A DNA stretch of 64,000 nucleotides from Eubacteriales bacterium (GTDB taxonomy: Bacteria > Bacillota > Clostridia > Oscillospirales > Oscillospiraceae), in NCBI GenBank assembly GCA_030529725.1, contig JAUMWI010000001.1, positions 28,367-92,366 of the forward strand, written 5' to 3'. The position numbers and the translations under genes are program-made. Under the pieces are notes generated by a model. The model was not told the DNA's origin, ran no database searches, and worked only from the letters and a program-made list of their open reading frames with translations. Of the stretch, positions 43,970-52,570 are shown piece after piece; positions within the stretch are counted from its first letter, which is position 1, and the number at the start of each line of letters is the position of its first letter.

Positions 43970-44871
43970 ACGGTAACCTCAAATCTATTGTTTTTTTCTA
44001 ATCGTTTGGTACGAAGCGGTTTATGGTATCTTCCCTCGAGCACGGCTTTTCCGATACCGTATAGACTCTCATAGAAAATACTATCCAAAATCGGTGTCCA
44101 TGTGCCGTAGTCCCAAAGGGCATATGCACCTGCCATTTGTCTGATCGACTGGTCAAGCGTCTGAGCAAGAAGGCTTTTTGTCTGCGCGTCAAGCCTGTCA
44201 GATGTCAAATGGTACCGGTAGCGCAGCGGATTATAGCTCCCGTTTCGAGCATCCCGAGTAAAATCATCCGCCGCGTCAACTAAATAGATCCAGCGGCCGA
44301 GATGATAGAAAATCTGGCTGAGAATACGCCGGCGGATCGGATCATCCACGCACTGCGCAATATCCGCCATCAATGCCGCAAACGGTTCAGCCGCCTCATC
44401 AATCGAGGCACAGCATGCTTTTTCCCTTTGACTGAGATCCAGCAAATGCTTTTGTACCGTTTCATCGAAATCCGGCACAAGGCTCTTTGCCTTTTGATAG
44501 GAGCGTCGGTACAGCAGCGCCGCCAGGCGATATTTTAGACCCTTCCAGAAGCCGTGATCCGCAATGTGATCCTGAAGCTGCCACCAGAAGAGAATCATAC
44601 TGCGGTCAGCTGCCAAATTGAGTGCCTGTCCTGATTTGACCGCTTGCCGCGCCTTGCAAGGATGCACGATGCAGCGGCAGCTCTCACATTCCGGAGCTTC
44701 CGGCTGCGAGAGGAGAATGGCGAGAAGAGTAAAATCATAATTGAGGAGAAAGCGGGTAAAAAAGCTGTACCGTCTTCCAAGTGTATGACACATACCGCAA
44801 TATACAGACCGAAACCGCTCCCGTTCCTCCGCGCTGAGTCTGTCCGATGAGGGACGAATATAACCAAACAC
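43966..44871 (-). CDS. DUF5685 family protein
   Basis: The 301-aa protein starts MFGYIRP and contains a four-cysteine N-terminal set ([24 protein letters not shown]), then mostly helical sequence with D-rich motifs ([21 protein letters not shown]). It resembles DUF5685 proteins of Clostridia; the aspartate-rich helices recall isoprenoid synthase-like folds but this is only an impression. GTG 44871 has AGGGG 8 nt upstream. It is coupled to the DnaJ-domain gene downstream, which suggests joint action. Function unknown. Confidence 0.8.
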   Translation of the reverse strand: MFGYIRPSSDRLSAEERERFRSVYCGMCHTLGRRYSFFTRFLLNYDFTLLAILLSQPEAPECESCRCIVHPCKARQAVKSGQALNLAADRSMILFWWQLQDHIADHGFWKGLKYRLAALLYRRSYQKAKSLVPDFDETVQKHLLDLSQREKACCASIDEAAEPFAALMADIAQCVDDPIRRRILSQIFYHLGRWIYLVDAADDFTRDARNGSYNPLRYRYHLTSDRLDAQTKSLLAQTLDQSIRQMAGAYALWDYGTWTPILDSIFYESLYGIGKAVLEGRYHKPLRTKRLEKNNRFEVTV

Positions 44872-44883
44872 GTTTGTATCCCC

Positions 44884-45291
44884 TCAGAACAGCCGCACAA
44901 TGGTAAACTGCATCCCACCGGTCTGCTTGATCCGGCGGTCATAAAAAACGGCGGGCAGAATGCCGATGCAAAAAGCAGCAATGGCGATCAGATAACGCAG
45001 TCCTTCGCTGTAAATCCAGTCCGTGCAGAAGTAGCCCAGCATAAACAGGGCAAACGGCAAAATGTAGACAACAAACATAATGTGAAGGAGCTTTTTTGAG
45101 TTGCTCTCCACAATTACCTTCTGTCCGACCTGTGCGTGAATGGGATTCTGGGCAGTAGCGTAAACGGATGTTCCCGATACACCGCAGCCTGCACATTCCT
45201 CACAATCATGTCCACAGGCGGATTTGCGAGGAACGGATATTTCGGCCGTGCCATTATGAAAGACCCTCTCAACCGTAGCAATTTGTGTCAT
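44884..45291 (-). CDS. RseC/SoxR-reducing-system family protein
   Basis: The 135-aa protein has an N-terminal Cys cluster (CGHDCEECAGCG) and two membrane helices (about residues 68-88 and 94-115), the RseC/MucC pattern. In proteobacteria RseC helps keep SoxR reduced with the Rnf-like complex. In Firmicutes its partner is unclear. GGAGAG precedes ATG. It lies between cdaR and the DUF5685 gene. Confidence 0.88.
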   Translation of the reverse strand: MTQIATVERVFHNGTAEISVPRKSACGHDCEECAGCGVSGTSVYATAQNPIHAQVGQKVIVESNSKKLLHIMFVVYILPFALFMLGYFCTDWIYSEGLRYLIAIAAFCIGILPAVFYDRRIKQTGGMQFTIVRLF

Positions 45292-45309
45292 AGTCTCTCC
45301 TTCTGTGCT

Positions 45310-46542
45310 TTAGCTCTCGCCGATATGAACCGTCACCTCATAGGTTCCGACCGAACCGACATCATACTTGTCCACCTGAACGCGTGCAGGAACCGTGTAG
45401 CTTCCGCTGGCATCGGCAACATCGGCAAGATCAGCGATTATATAGACATCTTTTGCACTTACCTTCGCAATTTCTTCCGCAGTCCCGCGCAATACAACAG
45501 GCAATGTTGAGGTAACGATGGAGACGGATCTGCTTGCCCCCAGATTTTCATAGCTGAAACGTGTTGCCTCCACTTCGAGTGTCTGGAAGTTTTGGGATGT
45601 GATTGCAAGTGCAGCGCCGGTAATGCCGCTGAGGTTGTTGATGCCATCGGGAAGTACAATGTCATAGGAAAGATGCTCTTCTTCGGAGAGTGCAGAAAGG
45701 TTAAGTGTGTCAAGAACGATCTGATCAATGGCATTTATCGCAGCCGCATCGCCGGAAATGGTGATCGTCTGCGGCTCAATCGAATAATCGAAGCTTCCAA
45801 GACGCATGCCGGGAGATTCCACAAAGTCGACAACCAGCGGAACTTCCTTCACTGTCATCACCGGCATGGTGACCTGAATCTGATCACTCACAGGGTGAAT
45901 ATTCTTATTTTTAATGATCTGATCGTTAAAATCATATAGATCGTAATCAAGCAGCTCCACAATCGTTGAGGTAGCATCAGAAATGTTGAGCGTGACCTGC
46001 GCGTAATTGACCTGCATGATATCGATCTGCTGACCTCTGACCTCAAGCACAGCAGGGAGCATTTGAAGCGTGCCGGCGATATAATCCTCGGCCACGCTGC
46101 CGACGACCTTGCAGCGAACTTCGACTTCCTTACGGCTCAGTTCACCGACCTCTACGGAAATTGTGCGAACGGAGGGAGAATCGACCGCAACGTTGCGCGA
46201 GGTGATATTGCTCGGATAAATAATCGTATAGCCGAGCGATTGTTTGCCCGGAGCTGTAATGGAGGAAAGGTCCGCAACGATTCGGATCTTACTCGTATCA
46301 AAACGGAAAACGAGATTACGCGGGACCTGCAGCCGCAAGTCAACCACAGCATCGTCTGCATTGAGAAGCATTAAACCGCGGTCGGCAAGGGTCGTTTCCT
46401 CGTTGGCAAACTCTACCGGGATTTCATTCACGGAGATTGTGACGACTTCCGCATAATTTACATAGAACCAAACGAAAGCGGCGATCAGAATGGAAAAAAT
46501 GATATAAATAATTTTCCTTTTCTTATTTTGCTCCATCGCCAT
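45310..46542 (-). CDS. cdaR: CdaR, YbbR-domain regulator of diadenylate cyclase
   Basis: The protein (about 410 aa) has an N-terminal membrane helix (KKRKIIYIIFSILIAAFVWFYV) and four YbbR repeats outside the membrane (for example EIPVEFANEETTLADRGLML, KEVEVRCKVVGSVAEDY, KEVPLVVDFVESPGMRLG). CdaR binds and modulates CdaA. It overlaps the end of cdaA by 20 nt. GGAG sits 4 nt before ATG 46542 and 10 nt before ATG 46536; I cannot choose firmly between them. Confidence 0.93.
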   Translation of the reverse strand: MAMEQNKKRKIIYIIFSILIAAFVWFYVNYAEVVTISVNEIPVEFANEETTLADRGLMLLNADDAVVDLRLQVPRNLVFRFDTSKIRIVADLSSITAPGKQSLGYTIIYPSNITSRNVAVDSPSVRTISVEVGELSRKEVEVRCKVVGSVAEDYIAGTLQMLPAVLEVRGQQIDIMQVNYAQVTLNISDATSTIVELLDYDLYDFNDQIIKNKNIHPVSDQIQVTMPVMTVKEVPLVVDFVESPGMRLGSFDYSIEPQTITISGDAAAINAIDQIVLDTLNLSALSEEEHLSYDIVLPDGINNLSGITGAALAITSQNFQTLEVEATRFSYENLGASRSVSIVTSTLPVVLRGTAEEIAKVSAKDVYIIADLADVADASGSYTVPARVQVDKYDVGSVGTYEVTVHIGES

Positions 46543-47413
46543 CACTCTCCTTTCTTTCCTTGCGGAAGTTCGGCAAATGCAGACGGAACTTGCTTCCCTC
46601 TTCTTCCTCCTGCTGCGGGATCAGCTCCTTCAACAGCAGTTTTTCAAGCGTCTCCGGCATCAAATGGCGTTTCAAAAGGCCGCCGATTGCAACCGAAATT
46701 GCACCGGTCTCTTCCGAAACAATAACAACAACCGCATCGGAGTTCTCACTCATACCGATCCCTGCACGGTGGCGCATGCCGAGATCCCGGCTGAGATTTA
46801 CATTTCTGGAAAGCGGCAGCATACATCCACCGGCAAGCAATCGTCCGTCACGAATAATAACAGCACCATCGTGCATGGCAGCTTTCACAAAGAAAATATT
46901 TTTCAGCAGCTCGCTCGACACCTGCGCATCCACAATTGTTCCCGTACGGGCAATATGGTCAAGCGACATGTCGCGCTCAAATACAATCAGAACACCGGTG
47001 CGTGACTTTGACATTTCCGTACAGGCAAGAACTGTCTGAGCGATTGCGCTTTCGATTGCCGTGACCTGCTGCGCTCTGGTAAAGGGATTGAAGGAGCGCA
47101 GCTTGCTCGATCCGAGCTGTTCAAGCAAACGGCGGATTTCCGGCTGGAACAGAACGACCAGCGCGAGCACGCCGAGCGAAACAACATGGCTGAGAATAAA
47201 ATAGATTCCGTTAAGATGGAATGTGTGCGAAAACCAAAGGACGAACAAAAAGACAATAACGCCCTTGCCAAGACGTTCCACTTTCGTATCGCCCACCAGC
47301 TTCAAAAGCCAATACAATCCGTAAGCCATCAGTGCAATGTCAAGATAGTCCGACAGCTTAAGCGTCAATACGTATCGCAGGGCTCCTTCCAGTATTGTCA
47401 TCACAAATTCCAT
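46523..47413 (-). CDS. cdaA: Diadenylate cyclase CdaA (c-di-AMP synthase)
   Basis: The 296-aa enzyme makes c-di-AMP from two ATP. It has three N-terminal membrane helices (about residues 20-100) and a DAC domain with the catalytic HDGAVII and RHRAGIGMSENSDAVV motifs. c-di-AMP controls potassium and osmotic balance and cell wall. AAGGGG precedes ATG. Its own promoter lies upstream. In Bacillus glmM follows cdaR and GlmM inhibits CdaA; here glmM is elsewhere in the window. Confidence 0.97.
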   Translation of the reverse strand: MEFVMTILEGALRYVLTLKLSDYLDIALMAYGLYWLLKLVGDTKVERLGKGVIVFLFVLWFSHTFHLNGIYFILSHVVSLGVLALVVLFQPEIRRLLEQLGSSKLRSFNPFTRAQQVTAIESAIAQTVLACTEMSKSRTGVLIVFERDMSLDHIARTGTIVDAQVSSELLKNIFFVKAAMHDGAVIIRDGRLLAGGCMLPLSRNVNLSRDLGMRHRAGIGMSENSDAVVVIVSEETGAISVAIGGLLKRHLMPETLEKLLLKELIPQQEEEEGSKFRLHLPNFRKERKESDGDGAK

Positions 47414-47445
47414 GTCCCATTCCCCTTAAGCAATAGTTAATACAT

Positions 47446-47474
47446 ATTCTAATATAACTATCAATAAAAAGCAA
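47446..47474 (-). promoter_or_regulatory. cdaA promoter
   Basis: On the minus strand TTGCTT (47474-47469), 17-nt spacer and TAGAAT (47451-47446), about 33 nt before cdaA. Confidence 0.6.
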
Positions 47475-47516
47475 TGGGACGGATAGGTTTTTTCCGAGAA
47501 TTCCTAAAAAAAATCG

Positions 47517-48635
47517 TCAGCGAATGACCTTCCGAAGCGTTCGAAGAAATGAATCAACTTCCTCGGCGCGGTTAAAAGCAGAAAAGCTCAGCCGTACTGT
47601 TCCATCCGGCAGTGTCCCTGCCGTTCGGTGGGCAAACGGCGCACAATGGAGTCCTCCACGCACGGCAATTCCGTGCAGGCCGAGCGCCTCGCTGATATCA
47701 AATGACTCCATATTATTCACTGCAAAGGATAAAACTCCCGTTTGAAGTGCCGGGTCATCTGCATGCCAAAGAGTAATGTCGGGTATTTTTCCCATTTGAC
47801 TGACAGTTTTCTCCAATAATATCTGCTCGTGCCGCCGAATTCGCTCCATACCGGTATTGCGGATAAACTCCAGCCCTGCTTCCAGACCTGCAATCCCGCA
47901 GACATTATGCGTGCCCGCTTCCAGCCGATCCGGCAGGAAATCCGGCATTGTCTGCATCAGGGACTCGCTGCCTGTTCCGCCTTCGATCAGTGGATTGACC
48001 TCATGATTACACAGCAGCAGTCCCGTGCCTTGCGGTCCGTACAGACCCTTGTGTCCCGGCATGGCAATAAACGCTGCGCCGAGTTCACTCATATTCAGCG
48101 GAAGGATTCCGGCGGACTGCGATGCGTCAATGATCAGCGGTACATTTGCCTTATGGCAAAGCTCTGAAATGGACTTAATCGGAAGAATGTATCCAAAAAC
48201 ATTGGATACATGTGTGCAGATAACAGCTTTCGCACCGTTTTCAATGGCGCGTCTGAAGCCCCCGATCATTTTGCTCCGGTCAAACAGCGGCGCATCAGCA
48301 ACGATCACTTCTGCATCAAGGGCATGTAATGGCCGAGTGACCGCATTATGCTCATATCCTGAAACAGCTACCCTGCTGCCCGGCGAAACAAGCGTTTTGA
48401 TTGCAAGATTCAGTGCGTGTGTTGCATTCATCGTGAATACGACCTGCTCGGGCGAAGAAAGTCCGAACAGGTCAGATGCCAACGTGCGGCAGCGAAACAG
48501 CGTTTCTTCCGCGGCTTTTGCGTGAGGATAGCTTCCCCTGCCGGGAGAGCTCATGGTCTGCATAGCGCGAAGCACTGCATTACGCACAGATGGCGGTTTT
48601 TGAAATGTGGTTGCGGCAGAATCGAAATAAATCAT
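47517..48635 (-). CDS. Cysteine desulfurase-like aminotransferase class V protein
   Basis: The 372-aa PLP enzyme has MIYFDSAATTFQKPP at the start, MNATHALNLAIKTL, the aspartate loop IIDASQSAGILPL and the PLP lysine in MPGHKGLYGPQGTG. The catalytic Cys is likely in RGGLHCAPFAHRT. It fits the Enterococcus EF2568-like family of cysteine desulfurase relatives, which co-occurs with selenium-dependent molybdenum hydroxylase maturation genes. Its partner DUF3343 gene is 31 nt upstream. GGGGG precedes ATG. The sulfur or selenium target is unknown. Confidence 0.9.
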   Translation of the reverse strand: MIYFDSAATTFQKPPSVRNAVLRAMQTMSSPGRGSYPHAKAAEETLFRCRTLASDLFGLSSPEQVVFTMNATHALNLAIKTLVSPGSRVAVSGYEHNAVTRPLHALDAEVIVADAPLFDRSKMIGGFRRAIENGAKAVICTHVSNVFGYILPIKSISELCHKANVPLIIDASQSAGILPLNMSELGAAFIAMPGHKGLYGPQGTGLLLCNHEVNPLIEGGTGSESLMQTMPDFLPDRLEAGTHNVCGIAGLEAGLEFIRNTGMERIRRHEQILLEKTVSQMGKIPDITLWHADDPALQTGVLSFAVNNMESFDISEALGLHGIAVRGGLHCAPFAHRTAGTLPDGTVRLSFSAFNRAEEVDSFLRTLRKVIR

Positions 48636-48666
48636 TGTAGTCCCCCGTTCCTTTTTGCTTGATTCT

Positions 48667-48918
48667 TCACAGAGCTACCTCTTGCCGCCTGTTATTCGTA
48701 ACGAAAAATATTTTAACAGGAAGTTTTCCGCTCTCTTTGAGAGCCTCCATTGCCTGAGAAAAGCTGTTTTCTGAAATTTCAAGACTATATCCGCAGCCGC
48801 GCTCTGTCATGCCGGCCCCTGCGCGGCGTGTTTTTACACGAATGCCGCTCTGTTCAAGCACTCTTGCCATCTCCTGAGCATGCGTGATAGATCGGGCAAG
48901 AAATAAATAGTGGTTCAT
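48667..48918 (-). CDS. DUF3343 protein, putative sulfur/selenium carrier partner
   Basis: The 83-aa protein starts MNHYLFLARSITHAQEMARVLEQSGI and contains a conserved RAGAGMTERGCGYSLEI core with one cysteine, the DUF3343 pattern. The family is found with, or fused to, YedF/TusA-like carriers and with EF2568-type desulfurases. The single Cys could accept persulfide or perselenide (inference). ATG 48918 has GGAGGGG 4 nt upstream. It forms an operon with the desulfurase. Confidence 0.82.
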   Translation of the reverse strand: MNHYLFLARSITHAQEMARVLEQSGIRVKTRRAGAGMTERGCGYSLEISENSFSQAMEALKESGKLPVKIFFVTNNRRQEVAL

Positions 48919-48970
48919 AGTACCCCTCCTCTGCCCTATCATATGAGCCGGACGCACCATGTGTTCTGAC

Positions 48971-49001
48971 GAAAAAAGAGCGCCCGATTGATTCGGGCAC
49001 T
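48971..49001 (-). terminator. Terminator after ispF
   Basis: On the minus strand GAGTGCCCGA (49001-48992) pairs with TCGGGCGCTC (48986-48977), with one G-T pair, followed by TTTTTT. It separates carD-ispD-ispF from the DUF3343 pair. Confidence 0.88.
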
Positions 49002-49022
49002 CCCACGATAGCGCTTAAATTC

Positions 49023-49508
49023 TTATCTGATTTTTTCCAGCAATGCGACGGCGTGTGCCGACATACCAAGCTCTTCTCCTGTGAAGCCAAGCCCCTCCTC
49101 CGTCGTTGCTTTCACACTGATCTGTGCAACGTTGACAGCGAGCGCATCTGCAATATTCAGACGCATACGGTCACGGTAAGGTGCAATCTTCGGTGCCTGC
49201 GCCAAAAGCGTAGCGTCCACATTCACCACAACATACCCCTCGCCTTTGAGCAAATTGGCGACGCGGCGTAAAAGCGTCATACTGGAGATATTGCGAAACT
49301 CCTCCGAAGTGTCCGGAAACAGGTGCCCGATATCCCCCAATGCTGCCGCACCAAGCAGCGCATCCATGACTGCATGTACAAGCACATCGGCATCAGAATG
49401 ACCCAAAAGTCCCTTTTCGTAGGGAATCGTTACTCCGCCGAGAACCAGCGGTCGGCCTTCACAGAGCCGATGTACATCATAACCGTGCCCAATCCGTAAT
49501 TTTGTCAT
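49023..49508 (-). CDS. ispF: 2-C-methyl-D-erythritol 2,4-cyclodiphosphate synthase IspF
   Basis: The 161-aa MEP-pathway enzyme makes MEcPP. Zinc ligands and motifs are [35 protein letters not shown] (motif in part) and HLFPDT, with [13 protein letters not shown] at the end. ATG 49508 has TGGGGG 8 nt upstream. It is downstream of ispD on the same strand but a strong palindrome lies between them. Confidence 0.97.
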   Translation of the reverse strand: MTKLRIGHGYDVHRLCEGRPLVLGGVTIPYEKGLLGHSDADVLVHAVMDALLGAAALGDIGHLFPDTSEEFRNISSMTLLRRVANLLKGEGYVVVNVDATLLAQAPKIAPYRDRMRLNIADALAVNVAQISVKATTEEGLGFTGEELGMSAHAVALLEKIR

Positions 49509-49549
49509 GGCTGTTTCCCCCAAAGAATGATTCAAAAGGAACGATTATA

Positions 49550-49580
49550 ATGATATGGCTCACAAAGTGAGCCATATCAT
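49550..49580. repeat. Perfect 14-bp inverted repeat between ispD and ispF
   Basis: ATGATATGGCTCAC (49550-49563) and GTGAGCCATATCAT (49567-49580) pair without mismatch around AAA. No T run follows on either strand, so it may be an mRNA processing or stability element or an operator rather than a terminator. A TATAAT box (49549-49544, minus strand) overlaps its end, just before ispF. Confidence 0.65.
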
Positions 49581-49604
49581 GGTTTAGTATGTTAGAAAAA
49601 ACGT

Positions 49605-50333
49605 CTATACTTCCCGGTGTTCCAAGATCGTTTCAGCAATGATCATATCCATCGGAGTGGTGATCTTGATATTTTCCTCATTGCCTTCTGTCAAGCGTAT
49701 CTCCTTGCCAATCCTCTCTACTGCAGAGCAATCATCTGTTAGCTGAACCCCGGCTGAAAGCGCCGATTGCAGAGCGGCCTTCAGAAGACCTGCGTCAAAC
49801 ACCTGAGGAGTCTGCACGGCAAAAAGTCTGGAACGATCCGGCGTTTCCTGCACAATACCACCGTCTGCCACTTTAATTGTATCGTGAACCGGGATTGCAG
49901 GAGCGGCAGCATAGCAGCTTTCCGCAGCATGTACCGTTCGGTCGATCAGCTCCGGCGTGACGAGAGGCCGGGCGCCGTCCTGCACAGCAAGCAAATCTGA
50001 TTCCGGATTTGCCTCAAGCGCAGCGCGCAGTACGGATTCCTCTCGAGTTGCACCGCCGATGATGACCTTGACAGGCTTTGTGATGCCATACACCTTGCAA
50101 AGCTCAGCATAAGTCAACAGATCACTTTCGCGCGTCGCAATGACGATTTCGTCAATACTCTGTGCACGGTCAATCGCCAACAGCGTGTGGACGATCACCG
50201 GCTTCTCGCCAAGCGGCAGCAACAACTTATTCTCGCCGCCCATACGCGCAGAGCTGCCGGCGGCAGCAATCAGAGCAGTGCAGTACGGACGACTGCGGTT
50301 CGACTTTTTCAGAAACTTGTTGAGTAAGCTCAT
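49605..50333 (-). CDS. ispD: 2-C-methyl-D-erythritol 4-phosphate cytidylyltransferase IspD
   Basis: The 242-aa enzyme activates MEP with CTP. Motifs are CTALIAAAGSSARMGGENKLLLPLG, GATREESV, VQDGARPLVTPELID and the ending ENIKITTPMDMIIAE. It overlaps the carD-type gene by 4 nt, the ypl carD-ispD-ispF order common to Firmicutes and actinobacteria. The protein starts with a short basic stretch (MSLLNKFLKKSNRSR) before the core. Confidence 0.96.
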   Translation of the reverse strand: MSLLNKFLKKSNRSRPYCTALIAAAGSSARMGGENKLLLPLGEKPVIVHTLLAIDRAQSIDEIVIATRESDLLTYAELCKVYGITKPVKVIIGGATREESVLRAALEANPESDLLAVQDGARPLVTPELIDRTVHAAESCYAAAPAIPVHDTIKVADGGIVQETPDRSRLFAVQTPQVFDAGLLKAALQSALSAGVQLTDDCSAVERIGKEIRLTEGNEENIKITTPMDMIIAETILEHREV

Positions 50334-50824
50334 GACAAGGTCTCCTCTGTCAGCATGGCAGTATTGATACGCGCTTCAGCGGCAGCATATTCCACGCTCT
50401 CAGCCAAAACGATCTCAGAAATCAGAATTTGCTTTGCGTTATGAAGCATCTTTCGCTCACCATTGGAAAGTCCGCGCTCGCTGTCGCGGTGCATTAGTGC
50501 CTTAATCACACCGGCAACCTCCAACAAGTCGCCGCTTTTCAAACGCTCCATATTCTCTCGGTAACGGTGGTTCCAGTTGACAGTCATATCAATTCCGAGA
50601 CAAGGAATTTTCTCAATTACGCGCTCGATTGTTTCGGAATCCGAAACCGCACGAATACCTATCATTTGCGCATTCGCAGTCGGGATCTTCAACGTCAAAC
50701 CGGAAATGGGCATTTTAAATACGTAGAACTGGATCAGATTACCGCTAACCTTTTCTTCAACAATATCTTCGATCATACCGGCGCCATGCATCGGATGAAC
50801 GATTTTATCCCCGATTTGAAACAT
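50330..50824 (-). CDS. CarD-family transcriptional regulator
   Basis: The 164-aa protein starts MFQIGDKIVHPMHGAGMIEDI, the RNA-polymerase-interacting domain shared with Mfd, and has a C-terminal helical DNA-binding part (WNHRYRENMERLKSGDLLEVAGVIKAL, RGLSNGERKML). CarD proteins stabilise open complexes at promoters. ATG 50824 has AGGGGGTGGG 6-10 nt upstream. Its overlap with ispD is conserved widely. The 50825-51006 stretch holds a possible TTGTGT..TAATGT promoter and nothing else that I can see. Confidence 0.92.
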   Translation of the reverse strand: MFQIGDKIVHPMHGAGMIEDIVEEKVSGNLIQFYVFKMPISGLTLKIPTANAQMIGIRAVSDSETIERVIEKIPCLGIDMTVNWNHRYRENMERLKSGDLLEVAGVIKALMHRDSERGLSNGERKMLHNAKQILISEIVLAESVEYAAAEARINTAMLTEETLS

Positions 50825-51006
50825 TTTATGCCCACCCCCCTTCTGATAGAATGCACAGACATTATGCAATCATCTAAAATACACAAAAATACACACAAGG
50901 GCACTTCCGCCCATTACAATTATAGCGCATTTTTCCCCTTTATTCAAGCATTTTTTGAGAAGACTGCTTTATTCAAATGTTCTGAAATAATAGCTGATCT
51001 TTCCGG

Positions 51007-51056
51007 AATTACGCAAAAAGAGCAATTCCTGTTGGAATTGCTCTTTTTGCGTAATT
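51007..51056 (-). terminator. Terminator after the CoA-transferase gene, 23-bp perfect stem
   Basis: AATTACGCAAAAAGAGCAAT (first 20 bases, from 51007) and its continuation pair perfectly through 51056 around a TGTT loop. The built-in CTTTTTGC run lies in the 3' arm. It is unusually long for a terminator and starts 4 nt after the stop codon. Confidence 0.7.
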
Positions 51057-51059
51057 CAT

Positions 51060-52400
51060 TTACTTGTTGCAGCGGCGCCAAATATGCATTTTTTCCGCAT
51101 CGGCGATCAACTGTTCACGGAAATCGGGATGTGCGATGGAGATCAAAGCCTCTGCACGCTCCCAAGTGGAAAGGCCCTTAAGATTGACCATGCCATACTC
51201 GGTGACAATGTAATGTGTGCAGGAGCGCGGGTCAGTGCAGATCGAACCGGGAGTGAGCGTGGGAACAATACGGCTCTTTACGCTGCCGTCCTTACCGGTA
51301 ACGGTGGAAGACATGCAGATAAAGCTCTTGCCGCCTTTGGAAAGGTACGCGCCAAGCAGGAAGTCAAGCTGACCGCCCGTGCCGGAAATGTGCTTGATTC
51401 CGGCGGACTCTGCGTTGACCTGACCAAAGAGGTCGCAGTCGATCGCGTTGTTGATGGAAATAAAGTTGTCAATTTGAGAAATGACATGGACATCATTGGT
51501 ATAATCGACCGGAGCACCCATGACAGAGGGATTATGATCCATATAGTCGTAAAGCTTCTGAGTGCCGGCGGCGAAAGCATACACCTGACGGCCCTTGTCA
51601 ATATTCTTGTACTTACCCGTGATCTTTCCTGCCAGAGCCATGTCAACGAAACCGTCCACGTACATCTCCGTGTGAACAGAAAGATCCTTGAGGTCGGACT
51701 GCGCGATCATAGAACCGATGGTGTTCGGCATACCACCGATGCCAAGCTGGAGGCAGGCTCCGTTGGGGATCTGCGGAACAACGAGATTCGCGACAGCACG
51801 ATCGACCTCGGTCGGCTCACCGCCGCCGCCGAGCTGAGCAACGGGGGGATTTTCGCCCTCAACGACCATATCGACATCTTCAATGTTGATTTCGCAGCCG
51901 GTCAGACCGTAAACAAGCGGCATATTGGTGTTGACTTCAACAATGACTTTCTTTGCCACGCTGAGCATATCGGCGAGGTGAGAGGATGCAAGTGCATAGC
52001 TGAAGTTGCCATGCTTATCCATCGGCGTGACCTGAATCATAGCAACATCAACGCTGACATTGCCGTCACGATAGAAGCGCGGAAGCTCAGAGTAACGCAT
52101 GGGAGAGAAATAGCCCATCCCCTTGCCGATGATCTTGCGATCCACACCGGTGCAGTGCCAGGAATGCCAGGTAAAATGCTCACCGGAATCCTCATCTGCG
52201 CAGATGGCGGGCATCCACATCGTCACGCCGCCGCGAACCTTAACGTCCTTAAGCTCATTCTTGCGTCCGGCAAGTGCTTTGTCCAGTGTATAAGGATGGT
52301 TGGTGCACCAGCCGTAATCAACCCAGTCGCCGGACTTGACCACCTTGACGGCCTCGGATGCGGAAGTCAGTTTTTTCTGATAAAGAGCTGCAAAATCCAT
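51060..52400 (-). CDS. Butyryl-CoA:acetate CoA-transferase (probable)
   Basis: The 446-aa protein is of the acetyl-CoA hydrolase/transferase family. It has G-rich [12 protein letters not shown], the catalytic glutamate region [20 protein letters not shown] and a C-terminal [11 protein letters not shown]. The GTGGQLDF motif and the IWRR.NK end are the marks I know from butyryl-CoA:acetate CoA-transferases of gut butyrate producers, as opposed to succinyl-CoA or 4-hydroxybutyrate CoA-transferases. The enzyme would release butyrate while making acetyl-CoA. It stands alone with its own promoter and terminator; the butyryl-CoA synthesis genes are not in the window. Confidence 0.85.
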   Translation of the reverse strand: MDFAALYQKKLTSASEAVKVVKSGDWVDYGWCTNHPYTLDKALAGRKNELKDVKVRGGVTMWMPAICADEDSGEHFTWHSWHCTGVDRKIIGKGMGYFSPMRYSELPRFYRDGNVSVDVAMIQVTPMDKHGNFSYALASSHLADMLSVAKKVIVEVNTNMPLVYGLTGCEINIEDVDMVVEGENPPVAQLGGGGEPTEVDRAVANLVVPQIPNGACLQLGIGGMPNTIGSMIAQSDLKDLSVHTEMYVDGFVDMALAGKITGKYKNIDKGRQVYAFAAGTQKLYDYMDHNPSVMGAPVDYTNDVHVISQIDNFISINNAIDCDLFGQVNAESAGIKHISGTGGQLDFLLGAYLSKGGKSFICMSSTVTGKDGSVKSRIVPTLTPGSICTDPRSCTHYIVTEYGMVNLKGLSTWERAEALISIAHPDFREQLIADAEKMHIWRRCNK

Positions 52401-52478
52401 GGATCATTTTCCCCCTATGTAAAATGAAATATAAGGTGCATTTCAGTTCTGCCGCAATACCCGGCAGATGTTTTTGTC

Positions 52479-52506
52479 AGTATATCACAAAACGGCAGAC
52501 TTGCAA
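52479..52506 (-). promoter_or_regulatory. Promoter of the CoA-transferase gene
   Basis: On the minus strand TTGCAA (52506-52501), 16-nt spacer and TATACT (52484-52479). The leader of about 72 nt contains a short CTGCCG..CGGCAG hairpin (52449-52467). Confidence 0.65.
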
Positions 52507-52530
52507 AGCAGATTTTAAAAAACGGCAGAA

Positions 52531-52559
52531 AAAAGGACAGGCATAAGCCTGTCCTTTTT
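52531..52559 (-). terminator. Terminator after the ispH-S1 gene
   Basis: GGACAGGC (52535-52542) pairs with GCCTGTCC (52547-52554), flanked by A and T runs on both sides. It ends the cmk-plsC-ispH/S1 operon on the minus strand. Confidence 0.92.
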
Positions 52560-52570
52560 AAAAATTCTGC

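Noticed and set aside
51084-52427. A 447-codon open frame on the plus strand opposite the CoA-transferase gene
   Set aside because: Its translation is rich in H, R, D and I in a pattern typical of antisense frames, it has no ribosome site, and the minus-strand frame is a clear CoA-transferase.
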